A DNA stretch of 11,032 nucleotides, taken from NCBI GenBank assembly GCA_016285615.1, contig JAEERB010000075.1, positions 1 to 11,032 on the forward strand, read 5' to 3'. This DNA is from Bacteroidales bacterium. GTDB lineage: Bacteria > Bacteroidota > Bacteroidia > Bacteroidales > WCHB1-69. Made by a program: the position numbers and the translations under genes. Shown piece by piece: positions 1 to 6,563 of the stretch (the stretch's first letter is position 1; every line of letters begins with the position of its first letter). The notes under the pieces were generated by a model, which saw only the letters and a program-made list of their open reading frames with translations, did no database searches and had not been told where the DNA came from.

Positions 1-198
1 AGGATACTCTTTGTTTCCAAATTCAGCCAGCCTAATAATTGTACTAGATTTCAGTACACCAATTTGAGAAACGTGATAAATCTTGCCTATCTCCAGTTCT
101 GGATAATCCCCATGAGACCACGAACTGTTCGTTCTGCAAACAGCCGTCATGGTTTCAACTTTGTTGAAATATCTCCTGGTATATTCTTCTTCAGTCAT
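1..198 (-). CDS. Hypothetical protein, N-terminal part (runs off left edge)
   Basis: Reading leftwards from an ATG at 198-196, 66 codons stay open to the window edge. The protein begins MTEEEYTRRYFNKVETMTAV and is soluble-looking, with no signal peptide or membrane segment. Its start overlaps the stop of the kptA-like gene by 8 bases (ATGACTGA), which strongly suggests translational coupling and one operon. I do not recognise the family. The C-terminal part is missing because the window ends, not because of a visible mutation. Confidence rests on the tight overlap and the uninterrupted frame; the function is unknown. Confidence 0.6.
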   Translation of the reverse strand, partial: MTEEEYTRRYFNKVETMTAVCRTNSSWSHGDYPELEIGKIYHVSQIGVLKSSTIIRLAEFGNKEYP

Positions 199-766
199 TT
201 GATTCATTGCTCTGAGAATTAAATAAATTATCCCGAGTATTGATGAAATACTTTGCCAATACTCGCTCTGTCAACCATACACCATTGTTGGACAGGTAGA
301 ATTTGCAACCATCGGCAAGCATCTGACGGCAATCTATTTTAATCACAAATGCCTTTCCATGCCTTGAACCCACATTGATGGCAGTTGCTTCGTCGGTCGA
401 CAGGTGCACATAGAGCCTGCCACCTGCTAATAAGCCTTCTTTATAGATTGACTCCAGGAATCGTGTAGCAGTGCCGTGATAGAGTACATCTGGAGGTGTG
501 GCTTCCTTGAGTTCCACATCAACGGCGATGGAATGTCCTTGCCGGGCACGAATCTTCGTGCCATCGGAATTGTACTCATATCGTTGCTTGTTATTGGTTT
601 CAACAATTTCATCCAGATCTTCACGTGTGTAACCCAACTCGACCAGTTCATCAACCAAGCGCCAGCCGTGCTCATCAATCTTGCCTTGCCCAAAAGCCTC
701 TTTATCGTGCCTGAGCAAGTAAGCCAAGTGTTTCCCTTTCTGTACTATGTTGTTATTTCTTGCCAT
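191..766 (-). CDS. kptA: RNA 2'-phosphotransferase, KptA/Tpt1 family
   Basis: This 191-residue protein matches the KptA/Tpt1 family, which moves an internal RNA 2'-phosphate to NAD+, giving ADP-ribose 1'',2''-cyclic phosphate. Visible landmarks are LLRHD (Arg19-His20) in the N-terminal winged-helix lobe, IRARQGHS (Arg73), LYHGT (residues 95-99), YVHLS (119-123) and GSRHG (Arg135). Together these give the Arg-His-Arg-Arg set expected at the active site, so it should be active. Length is normal for bacterial members. In eukaryotes the enzyme finishes tRNA splicing; the bacterial role is not established. The gene has its own -7 box and overlaps the downstream small gene. The ATG chosen lies 7 bases after the -7 box, so the transcript may be almost leaderless. 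Confidence 0.93.
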   Translation of the reverse strand: MARNNNIVQKGKHLAYLLRHDKEAFGQGKIDEHGWRLVDELVELGYTREDLDEIVETNNKQRYEYNSDGTKIRARQGHSIAVDVELKEATPPDVLYHGTATRFLESIYKEGLLAGGRLYVHLSTDEATAINVGSRHGKAFVIKIDCRQMLADGCKFYLSNNGVWLTERVLAKYFINTRDNLFNSQSNESND

Positions 767-773
767 AATAATA

Positions 774-781
774 CAAAGTTA
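774..781 (-). promoter_or_regulatory. Bacteroidetes -7 promoter box for kptA
   Basis: On the minus strand this reads TAACTTTG, a perfect match to the Bacteroidetes -7 consensus TAnnTTTG. It ends 7 bases before the kptA ATG, so the transcription start should fall very close to the start codon. I see no convincing -33 TTTG at the usual 19-21 base spacing. Confidence 0.55.
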
Positions 782-823
782 CAACAATTTGGTTTAACTA
801 CATAACATTTGGAGGCTTTTTTG

Positions 824-955
824 CTAGTATGATGAAATAATCAGTTTGTAGTATGAAATGGCATTGAAACAATCCCTCAAGTAACGGCCTAGGAGTTTAC
901 CGAGGGTACAAAGGGAGTAGCAGACGGCAGCAATAACTGTATGGCCTAAAACATG
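824..955 (-). other. Gap between hydrolase stub and kptA; stop-free 43-codon frame
   Basis: This gap between the hydrolase remnant and the kptA promoter has no start-to-stop gene. On the minus strand one frame is open for 43 codons from just after the remnant's stop to a TAG at 826-824. It includes the stretch LGKLLGRYLRDCFNAISYYK and has no ATG. The text looks protein-like and resembles short repeated intergenic frames I associate with Prevotella-type genomes, but this is memory only. It may be the tail of a decayed element or chance. Confidence 0.2.
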
Positions 956-1168
956 CTAATGGAGGAGGATGGAGGATATTTCGGTGTGGGCTTTTTTGCC
1001 TTCGGTGCATGGCCACAGGGGATAGACATGGGCCATCTTCTCGGCCAAATGCAGACTGGCATCCACACCAGCTGCCCTCATCTTGTTGTAAGTATTGACA
1101 CTATCGGTATAGAAATCTTCCCATGTGCCTGTAAAAAGGTCTGTGGGAAGCAAGCCCTGCATATCACG
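956..1168 (-). pseudogene. Alpha/beta-hydrolase (Abhydrolase_3-like esterase), 3' remnant
   Basis: About 70 codons encode the C-terminal end of an acetyl-esterase/lipase-type alpha/beta hydrolase. LLPTDLFTGTWEDFYTDSVN corresponds to the strand and loop carrying the catalytic Asp. AGVDASLHLAEKMAHVYPLW carries the strand leading to the catalytic His (MAHVYP). Family members are usually about 300 residues. Here the nucleophile elbow and oxyanion region are absent, and an in-frame TAG at 1171-1169 closes the frame upstream. The remnant abuts the stop of the Nim-like gene, so more than 200 codons appear to have been deleted and the broken end joined beside that gene. It should not make a functional enzyme. 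Confidence 0.75.
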
Positions 1169-1172
1169 CTAA

Positions 1173-1670
1173 TCAGTGCTGTCTAGCTTGCAGCAGTTCG
1201 ATGGCTTGTTTGCCGGAGAGGTGGTCGATGTTGAGACGGAGGAGCAGGACGTGGTCCAGGGATTTGTCAATCTCGCGCTGGAGGCCGGGTTCGTCACCAG
1301 GTGAGTATCGGCGGCCCAGGAGGCGCAGGGCTTGCACCTTCTCGTCGTAGTTCTCAAGAATCTGGATGCGGCCGAAGGCGATTACGCTTCTGAAATAGGT
1401 TGTGAACTCGGCAGGTTTGATTTCGTCCTGCTCGATGACACAGAATGAGCAACGGTTGTCTCGCTTGATCGCATCGACCTTGTGCCCCTCAACTGCCGAA
1501 TGGAAGATGATTGCTCCGTCGGCATAGACGTAGCTGAGCGGCACGGCGTAAGGATAGCCGCTGTCGCCTGCCAACGCAAGCACGCCCGAGGTGCAACGGT
1601 TGAGGATACATTCGCACTCCTCTCTGGATAACTGCTGCCGATTGCGGCGCATGGGTCTGAATTCTGTCAT
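1173..1670 (-). CDS. Nim-like / pyridoxamine 5'-phosphate oxidase-fold flavoprotein
   Basis: This 165-residue protein has the split-barrel FMN-binding fold of the pyridoxamine phosphate oxidase superfamily, in the branch that includes NimA-type 5-nitroimidazole reductases. The N-terminal region MTEFRPMRRNRQQLSREECE is typical, followed by GVLALAGDSGYPYAVPLSYV, IIFHSAVEGHKVDAI and CSFCVIEQDE (core strands and FMN-phosphate loop), then TTYFRSVIAFGRIQIL. Length and C-terminus (LSGKQAIELLQ) fit complete members. Such proteins are common chromosomal genes in Bacteroidales, and most have no proven role in drug resistance. The ATG at 1670 is the natural start. No strong -7 box lies directly upstream. 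The hydrolase remnant follows only 4 bases after the stop. Confidence 0.85.
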   Translation of the reverse strand: MTEFRPMRRNRQQLSREECECILNRCTSGVLALAGDSGYPYAVPLSYVYADGAIIFHSAVEGHKVDAIKRDNRCSFCVIEQDEIKPAEFTTYFRSVIAFGRIQILENYDEKVQALRLLGRRYSPGDEPGLQREIDKSLDHVLLLRLNIDHLSGKQAIELLQARQH

Positions 1671-1919
1671 ACTGAAATGAGTTTATTTTAATAACGCCTT
1701 GCGGTTGGAGGGTGTCGCAAGATTTCATTTGACGCAGTTTTAATCGGCCTATCGGCCGAGAACCTTTAGCTCGGCGAAGCCAAATTAAACAAAATTTGTA
1801 TAAAAATTAAACAAATTAAATTTTTATTATAATTTTATTTATAATTTTGCCTAATATCTCTTGCAAAGCGCGATTATTTTGGAGGCATTAGTTTTACAAC
1901 ATCCCGTACATGTTAGAGG
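1671..1919. other. AT-rich intergenic region between the Nim-like and kinase-GNAT genes
   Basis: This 249-base spacer contains no credible ORF. Its middle (about 1785-1850) is almost pure A/T. Near 1745-1780 there is a short GC-rich patch with the overlapping inverted motif TCGGCCTATCGGCCGA, which could form a small hairpin. It must hold the Nim-like gene's promoter, but I find only imperfect matches to TAnnTTTG on that strand. A perfect TAATTTTG at 1842-1849 faces the plus strand, where no gene follows. Confidence 0.4.
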
Positions 1920-2999
1920 TTATTTCATGCGTTTCTCGAACACGAACAGGCCGTCGCTGGGGTCGAACTGCTCGGGCATGTTCGGGTCGCGGTGATGGGC
2001 GTTGAAGAACTCGATGGCATGAAAACCGCAGCAGTTGATGTAGAAGTGGATGTTGCGGCGGTCGAAATAGGGAGTACAAGTCTCCCACACCTCAACCTCG
2101 GGATGCATCGCCTCAATGGTCCTCCAGATGGTTTGGCCAATGCCCTTGCTCTGGGTGCCGACTTTCACGTAGAGAAACGCCAGCTCACCGTGGCGCGTCT
2201 CATTATTGATATTGATAATGGCACCGCCCACGCGCTGGCCGTCGGCATCAACAGCCTCGTAGGCTTCGGCGCCATCGGCCTGCAATGCCTGGTAGAAGTC
2301 CCCATCGGGCAACACCTGCCACTGGTTTTCGCCGTCTTCTTTAACATGCCCATGGAAGCCGTGCTCAAATGCCTCCTGCATTTCCTCCTTAAAGGAGATG
2401 GTTCGCTCCTCATCGAGCCTGATAAGTTTAATTTCTGTTTCCATTGTATTTCGTTTTAGGTCGTTGTTTCTAATTGGGCCGTCCAAAAGAGACTGGATCA
2501 TCTGTTCATAGTCGGATTTGATTAAGAAGACATTTTCTCCGGCAGCCTTAAAGCCATTGATATAGTTCTTGTTATCTGCCTTTAAGCTGGCAATGCTGCA
2601 ATTGTCATCGTACAGCCGTTTCTCGATGTCTGAGCTATGTTCCCTGATTTCAGCAAAGTGGAAGTCTATGAATTCGTCTGTTAGTGCAAGACAAATAAAA
2701 TGGATAGAACCCAGATACTGCTCTTCAAAGCTTTGCCTCCAGTTGAACGGAACATAAGCACCTTCCACAACAATATGCTGCTTATTCTCAATCGCCGTCT
2801 TGATCATCTCACGGACAACAGGCCATAAATAATCGGTAAGGGCGTCATCATCTTCGGGTGTAAGAGCGGTATTACCACTGCGAATCAAGCCCATTTTCAG
2901 ATGATCAATGGACAGATACGGATAGTTATATTTTTCCAGCACCCGTTGCGCTAACAGCGTTTTGCCAGTGTGTGAAGCACCTGTTATCAGTATAACCAT
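1920..2999 (-). CDS. P-loop kinase-like NTPase fused to GNAT N-acetyltransferase
   Basis: This 359-residue protein joins two enzymes usually encoded separately. Residues 1-180 are a small P-loop kinase-type NTPase: Walker A GASHTGKT (7-14), YLSIDHLK with Asp32, and HIVVEGAY with Glu79. Residues 186-359 are a GNAT acetyltransferase: METEIKLIRLDEE start, acetyl-CoA loop VGTQSKGIG (280-288), and the tail WETCTPYFDRRNIHFYINCC. Met186 (ATG at 2444-2442) looks like a native GNAT start. The linker DNA before it is A-rich like a Bacteroidetes leader, suggesting fusion by loss of a stop and possible internal initiation. The gene follows the Vat-like gene by 11 bases, so they are probably co-transcribed. 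Substrates of both halves are unknown. Confidence 0.85.
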   Translation of the reverse strand: MVILITGASHTGKTLLAQRVLEKYNYPYLSIDHLKMGLIRSGNTALTPEDDDALTDYLWPVVREMIKTAIENKQHIVVEGAYVPFNWRQSFEEQYLGSIHFICLALTDEFIDFHFAEIREHSSDIEKRLYDDNCSIASLKADNKNYINGFKAAGENVFLIKSDYEQMIQSLLDGPIRNNDLKRNTMETEIKLIRLDEERTISFKEEMQEAFEHGFHGHVKEDGENQWQVLPDGDFYQALQADGAEAYEAVDADGQRVGGAIININNETRHGELAFLYVKVGTQSKGIGQTIWRTIEAMHPEVEVWETCTPYFDRRNIHFYINCCGFHAIEFFNAHHRDPNMPEQFDPSDGLFVFEKRMK

Positions 3000-3010
3000 A
3001 AACTGTGATA

Positions 3011-3658
3011 CTATTGATTAATCTCTCTAATTAACGACAGGTCACCACTGGACAAGGCTTCAAAATTGGCCTCAATCTTCTCTATATCCCAGTCCCACCA
3101 TTTCAGCTGCAACAGATAGGCGATAAAATCGTCATCAAAACGCATCCTGACCACACGGCAAGGATTACCCACGGCGACAGCATAAGGCGGAATATCAGAG
3201 GCCACCACCGAGTTGGCACCGATAATAGCACCGTCGCCAATGTGCACGCCAGGCATGATGGTTACATGCTGCCCGATCCAAACGTCGTTGCCCACAACAG
3301 TATCACCCTTCAATGGCAACTCATCTTTCACAGGCGCGATAGCACTGCCCCAGTCACCGCCGATAACGTAAAACGGATAAGTTGTCACGCCATCCATCCG
3401 ATGATTGGCACCATTCATGACAAACTCCACACCCCTGGCGATAGCGCAGAATTTGCCAATAATCAGCCTGTCACCGATGAAGTCGTAGAAATGAGTGACA
3501 TGCTTCTCAAACTGGTCAGCACCATCCACATCATCGTAATAGGTATAGTCGCCGATGATGATACGTGGGTTCTTCAACACGTGCTTGATGAAGCAGAGGC
3601 TTGGAATCTTCGGATTCGGGAAGGCCTCATTGGGGTTGGGTCTGTTTTTTATCTCCAT
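3011..3658 (-). CDS. Vat-family (streptogramin A type) xenobiotic O-acetyltransferase
   Basis: This 215-residue protein is a left-handed beta-helix (hexapeptide) acetyltransferase of the Vat/CatB group, which transfers acetyl from acetyl-CoA to hydroxyls of antibiotics such as streptogramin A. Diagnostic parts are KIPSLCFIK, IGDYTYYD, LIIGKFCAIARGV, the catalytic-His loop MNGANHRMDG (His86), LKGDTVVGNDVWIGQHVTIM and IPPYAVAVGNPCRVV, ending in the C-terminal WWDWDIEKI helix. Length matches Vat enzymes. Chromosomal homologues often have unknown substrates, so resistance is inference. It lies 69 bases after a 44-codon ORF that has its own promoter; no -7 box lies directly before this gene, so transcription probably begins near 3880. 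The P-loop/GNAT gene follows at 11 bases. Confidence 0.9.
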   Translation of the reverse strand: MEIKNRPNPNEAFPNPKIPSLCFIKHVLKNPRIIIGDYTYYDDVDGADQFEKHVTHFYDFIGDRLIIGKFCAIARGVEFVMNGANHRMDGVTTYPFYVIGGDWGSAIAPVKDELPLKGDTVVGNDVWIGQHVTIMPGVHIGDGAIIGANSVVASDIPPYAVAVGNPCRVVRMRFDDDFIAYLLQLKWWDWDIEKIEANFEALSSGDLSLIREINQ

Positions 3659-3727
3659 AAATTCCGATTTATCTGTCTATTGGCGTATATTCAATCTTAG
3701 CTTCCTATCTTTTTTTTCATGGCTCAC

Positions 3728-3862
3728 TTATCGAATAAAGTTCATGCCCTGCCATGGTTCTCGTTCCGGATAGGCGGGGTTGCCGTCGGCGTGGATTATC
3801 TGAGCCACCTGCGAAACCAAAGCGTTGTCGCCAATCTTGTCTATTTCTGTCTCTGTCGCCAT
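3728..3862 (-). CDS. 44-residue ORF leading the vat-like gene
   Basis: ATG at 3862-3860 opens 44 codons ending in TAA at 3730-3728. The N-terminus is MATETEIDKIGDNALVSQVA and the C-terminus AYPEREPWQGMNFIR. It starts about 20 bases after a strong -7 box, so it is well placed to be translated and is the first gene of the Vat-like transcription unit. I do not recognise a family. The sequence reads like normal soluble protein rather than random DNA. It could be a genuine small protein, a leader peptide that attenuates the resistance-like gene, or another gene shortened by internal deletion, as happened elsewhere in this window. Confidence 0.5.
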   Translation of the reverse strand: MATETEIDKIGDNALVSQVAQIIHADGNPAYPEREPWQGMNFIR

Positions 3863-3883
3863 AGAGGAGCATTTTCCAAACCG

Positions 3884-3917
3884 CAAAGATAGTCTTTTTC
3901 CCTATACCAACCTCAAA
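3884..3917 (-). promoter_or_regulatory. Promoter of the 44-codon ORF / vat-like / kinase-GNAT unit
   Basis: On the minus strand TTTG (3917-3914) is followed after 22 bases by TATCTTTG (3891-3884), a perfect -7 box. The spacing is slightly longer than the usual 19-21. The transcription start should be around 3878, about 16 bases before the 44-codon ORF. It is the only good promoter before the Vat-like gene. Confidence 0.6.
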
Positions 3918-3961
3918 AAAAAGTTATCCGAAATTCGCGTCGGGCTTGAAAAATCCTGAAA

Positions 3962-4087
3962 TCAACTTCCCGCCAACCAGCAGCCCGCCGCCATGACGAG
4001 CGAGGCGACAATGAACACCCAGCCGATAGGCTCGCCGAGGACGGGCATCGAGAGGAACGCCCCGATGAAGGGTGCCCAGGCAATGCG
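3962..4087 (-). pseudogene. EamA/DMT-family transporter, 3' remnant
   Basis: About 41 codons ending in TGA (3964-3962) encode the last two membrane segments of a drug/metabolite transporter: WAPFIGAFLSMPVLGEPIG followed by VFIVASLVMAAGCWLAGS. EamA proteins are normally about 290-310 residues with ten TM helices; all earlier helices are missing. A TAG stands at 4090-4088 directly upstream, and no start codon precedes the fragment. It sits between the AraC gene's end and the promoter of the Vat-like unit. Its tail resembles that of the second DMT fossil at 6564, so the two descend from related genes. Confidence 0.75.
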
Positions 4088-4118
4088 CTATCAAAGAAAA
4101 GTGAAACCAGATACTTTA

Positions 4119-4958
4119 TCAATCATTACCATGTAGTTGCTTTCGGTACTGAAACGGTGTGCAACCCGTCTGCTGGCGGAAGAAACGGATGAAGAACGAA
4201 GGGGTGGCGAAGCCGAGGGTGTCGGCCACTTCGGAGATGGGCAACGAGGTATGATGCAGCAACACCTTGGCTTCGCGCAAAAGAGCACGGTTTATCCATT
4301 GCAGCACTGTCAGCCCACTCTCGCCACGCACAAGGGTGCTCATGTGGTTGGGCGAAACGCATAGGCGGTCGGCATAGAAGTTGACGGAGTGCTTGGTGCG
4401 CCCCTCTTTCGCGAGCAGCTTCAGGAAGCGTTGCATGAACGCACCGCTGCGCGACAATAGCTCCTCATGCCTCAGACTGAACATGTCGAGTATCAGCGCA
4501 TCGTAGAAATGGACTATTATGTCGGTAAACACAGGGTTGCGGTCGAACTGGTCGAAAATCATCGTCAGATATTGGTTGACCCGTGCGAAAGCCTTGCTGT
4601 CGCCGCTCACTACAAAACTTTCCACAGTGCTCTGTATCTGTGGCATTTGGCGGAACACCACGGCGCTGGCTGCGCAGTCGCTACTGACATCCTCGACGAG
4701 CAAAAGTGCCTCGGGCAGAACAATAGCTATGTCGCCTTCGTGCAGCATATATCGCACCAAGTCGATTTCAACTTCCATCGTCCCGCGATGCACCATGATA
4801 ATACGTCCGTCGAGGGTTCGATAGGGTCGCCCAAGCTTAAACAGATCCTCATCTATCATGTTGGCATTCAGAATAATGCCGTAATCGCCAGAATGTCGGT
4901 ATCCATGACGAACAAGATTGTTCAATGCCACTTTGGTGTCGAGATTGCGTATTTCCAT
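4119..4958 (-). CDS. AraC-family transcriptional regulator
   Basis: This 279-residue regulator has an N-terminal cupin-like sensing part (roughly 20-115, including VHRGTMEVEIDL and MLHEGDIAIVLPE) and a C-terminal AraC DNA-binding domain. The first helix-turn-helix covers about 191-215 (SVNFYADRLCVSPNHMSTLV). The second covers about 239-262 (ISEVADTLGFATPSFFIRFF), followed by the family signature GCTPFQYRKQ. Length is normal and no residue looks broken. It is divergent from the 5142 and 5412 genes, sharing a 180-base AT-rich intergenic region, so it most likely controls the CrtC-like gene in response to a small ligand. That target is inferred from layout only. The start codon nearly touches a -7 box, so the first in-frame ATG may be leaderless or the real start may be Met34. 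Confidence 0.92.
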   Translation of the reverse strand: MEIRNLDTKVALNNLVRHGYRHSGDYGIILNANMIDEDLFKLGRPYRTLDGRIIMVHRGTMEVEIDLVRYMLHEGDIAIVLPEALLLVEDVSSDCAASAVVFRQMPQIQSTVESFVVSGDSKAFARVNQYLTMIFDQFDRNPVFTDIIVHFYDALILDMFSLRHEELLSRSGAFMQRFLKLLAKEGRTKHSVNFYADRLCVSPNHMSTLVRGESGLTVLQWINRALLREAKVLLHHTSLPISEVADTLGFATPSFFIRFFRQQTGCTPFQYRKQLHGND

Positions 4959-4959
4959 A

Positions 4960-4967
4960 CAAATGTA
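4960..4967 (-). promoter_or_regulatory. Possible -7 box overlapping the araC-type start
   Basis: Minus-strand TACATTTG matches TAnnTTTG perfectly but ends one base before the annotated ATG. If used, the transcription start lies at or inside that codon. No -33 TTTG is visible at the right distance, and the surrounding DNA is so AT-rich that chance is possible. Confidence 0.3.
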
Positions 4968-5079
4968 TTATATCAATTATATCATATATAACGTAATATT
5001 TCTGAAGATAGTATATGGATTTCGTAGAAAATGGATATTTTTACATTAAATTATGGTATTTTAAAAGGTTATATAGTAG

Positions 5080-5087
5080 TAGTTTTG
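5080..5087 (+). promoter_or_regulatory. -7 promoter box for the CrtC-like unit
   Basis: TAGTTTTG is a perfect -7 box on the plus strand. It is followed by a 54-base A-rich leader up to the ATG at 5142. The -33 position is AT-rich but lacks a clear TTTG, as expected for a promoter needing an activator such as the divergent AraC protein. Confidence 0.5.
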
Positions 5088-5141
5088 CATCGTAAAAAAA
5101 AAAGATGACGATTCATATTAACCTTTAAAAATAAGCGACTT

Positions 5142-5371
5142 ATGGAAGCCAACAAAATCAACGGAAAAGCCCTCGGGCTGAAATTGGACAGCGGAGTGGA
5201 GCTGACCTATTGCGAACTCGGAAAGGAGAACAGTGAGATTCTGATCACCACATAGACCAATGCCACAAAGGCTTTTACTGCGAAATCACCGAACCCACTG
5301 GCGACGAGCGTCCCTCATTCCTGCAACGCACCGTAATGAAGGCCGCCGCAAAACTGAAAGGAATCAATTAA
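5142..5371 (+). pseudogene. Broken short gene ahead of the CrtC-like gene (possible hydrolase N-terminus)
   Basis: ATG at 5142, with its own promoter and an A-rich leader, opens 37 codons (MEANKINGKALGLKLDSGVE, then LTYCELGKENSEILITT) that stop at TAG 5253-5255. A second frame, shifted by two bases, runs from about 5243 to TAA 5369-5371. It reads CHKGFYCEITEPTGDERPSF and ends MKAAAKLKGIN, like a natural C-terminus. The two halves look like the ends of one gene joined after an internal, frame-breaking deletion. The N-terminal half resembles the first strands of alpha/beta hydrolases, but that assignment is weak. The gene lies 40 bases upstream of the CrtC-like gene and was probably its operon partner. 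Confidence 0.55.
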
Positions 5372-5411
5372 ACAAAAATAAATAATACAAAAATTAAAAT
5401 ACAAAAAAATT

Positions 5412-6530
5412 ATGGAAAACACAGCTAATGCAAAAGTGCTCCGCGCACGACTGATGGATCAACCCGAAGATTTCAAACGCCTCGGCATCAACCCCGAAAA
5501 GGTGGAGACCTGGGAAGACGGACGCCGCACGCGCACCGAGGAGGTGGGCAGCGAGGTGTGGTACTTCGACGGCACCATGGACGACGGCACCAAGTTTATG
5601 GTCGGCTACCGTCCCAAATCGATGAACGGCATGACCAAGACCGTTGATTCGCCCCACGTGAACATCTACATCAAGAGTCCTGATGGCAAGGAGTTCCGCG
5701 ACGACATCGTATATCCCGCCGACGAGGGCAGCTTCAGCCGCGAGCAATGCGACACCAAGGTAGGTCCCCACTGGTGCCGCGGCGACTTCAAACACTACGA
5801 TCTGCACTTCGAACCCGTCCACGGCGTGGGTCTCGACCTGCACTACGATGCGCTCACCGAGCCTTTCCGCCAGGGCACTTCGCTGCTGGCCTTCGGCGAC
5901 AACGACGAGTTCTACCACACCGACCTCGCCGTGCCCAAGAACCAGGTCAGCGGCCGCCTCTTCTACGACGGCGAGTGGCACGAGGTGAAGGGCCTCGGCT
6001 ACCATGACCACCAATGGATGAACACGATGCACTTCACCCTCTACCACCACTGGTTCTGGGGGCGTATGTACACCGACCTCTACACCATCTATATCTACGA
6101 CTTCGTTGCCGCCCGCCAGTACGGCTACAAACAGCTGCCCATGTTCGGCCTGATGGACAACAAGACCGGCAAGGTGGTCTTCATGACCGACGGCCACTTC
6201 GATCTCAAGACCCGTCTGGAACCCGAAGCGCACCAAGGCCGAGAGTTTCCCAAGGAGAGCCACTACGTCTTCACAAATGCCGACGGCTCGCGTGCCGAGT
6301 TCGACGTCGAATGGGAGGACCAGCTGGAGTTCTGGGACATGTACGAGATGGCCAGCGAAGAGCTGAAGCGCCGCTACGACGCCATCGGGATGCGCATGCA
6401 GTACTGCCGCTACTACGCCAAAGGCGGCGTCCGCTTCACCCCCGCCGGCGGCGAGACCCGCGAAGCCAAAGGCGACATGATCTACGAGTACGCCTACATG
6501 GGCATGCCCGACCCCGCAGCGCACGTCTGA
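5412..6530 (+). CDS. CrtC/AttH-like lipocalin-fold protein (hydroxyneurosporene synthase family)
   Basis: This 372-residue soluble protein belongs to the two-barrel lipocalin-like family that includes carotenoid 1,2-hydratase CrtC, AttH-type proteins and fungal Diels-Alderases. The key match is GRLFYDGEWHEVKGLGYHDH plus QW (181-202), equivalent to the conserved GYHDHNWG element. A first barrel spans about 45-210 and a second about 215-370 (MFGLMDNKTGKVVFM and MRMQYCRYYAKGGVRF). There is no signal peptide. No carotenoid genes are present, so the substrate is unknown; acting on an isoprenoid or other hydrophobic molecule is inference. It is visibly more GC-rich than its neighbours. It is probably transcribed from the 5080 promoter together with the broken gene and regulated by the divergent AraC protein. 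Confidence 0.8.
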   Translation: MENTANAKVLRARLMDQPEDFKRLGINPEKVETWEDGRRTRTEEVGSEVWYFDGTMDDGTKFMVGYRPKSMNGMTKTVDSPHVNIYIKSPDGKEFRDDIVYPADEGSFSREQCDTKVGPHWCRGDFKHYDLHFEPVHGVGLDLHYDALTEPFRQGTSLLAFGDNDEFYHTDLAVPKNQVSGRLFYDGEWHEVKGLGYHDHQWMNTMHFTLYHHWFWGRMYTDLYTIYIYDFVAARQYGYKQLPMFGLMDNKTGKVVFMTDGHFDLKTRLEPEAHQGREFPKESHYVFTNADGSRAEFDVEWEDQLEFWDMYEMASEELKRRYDAIGMRMQYCRYYAKGGVRFTPAGGETREAKGDMIYEYAYMGMPDPAAHV

Positions 6531-6563
6531 TAGAAAGACAATGGGCAACATGAGATCCTTCCC

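Noticed and set aside
476..805. Plus-strand ORF of 109 codons over kptA
   Set aside because: It is antisense to a well-supported KptA gene with conserved catalytic motifs and has no recognisable features.
1842..1849. Perfect plus-strand -7 box TAATTTTG
   Set aside because: It lies in an A/T-only stretch and faces the 3' end of a minus-strand gene with no plus-strand gene following, so chance is the better explanation.
1992..2459. Plus-strand ORF of 155 codons over the GNAT half
   Set aside because: It is a shadow of the GNAT coding sequence; the minus-strand frame has the acetyl-CoA binding motif.
5394..6551. A 385-codon open frame antisense to the CrtC-like gene
   Set aside because: It is a codon-phase shadow of a GC-rich gene: low-complexity Val/Ala/Gly/His composition, no motifs, and the plus-strand product has a clear family signature.
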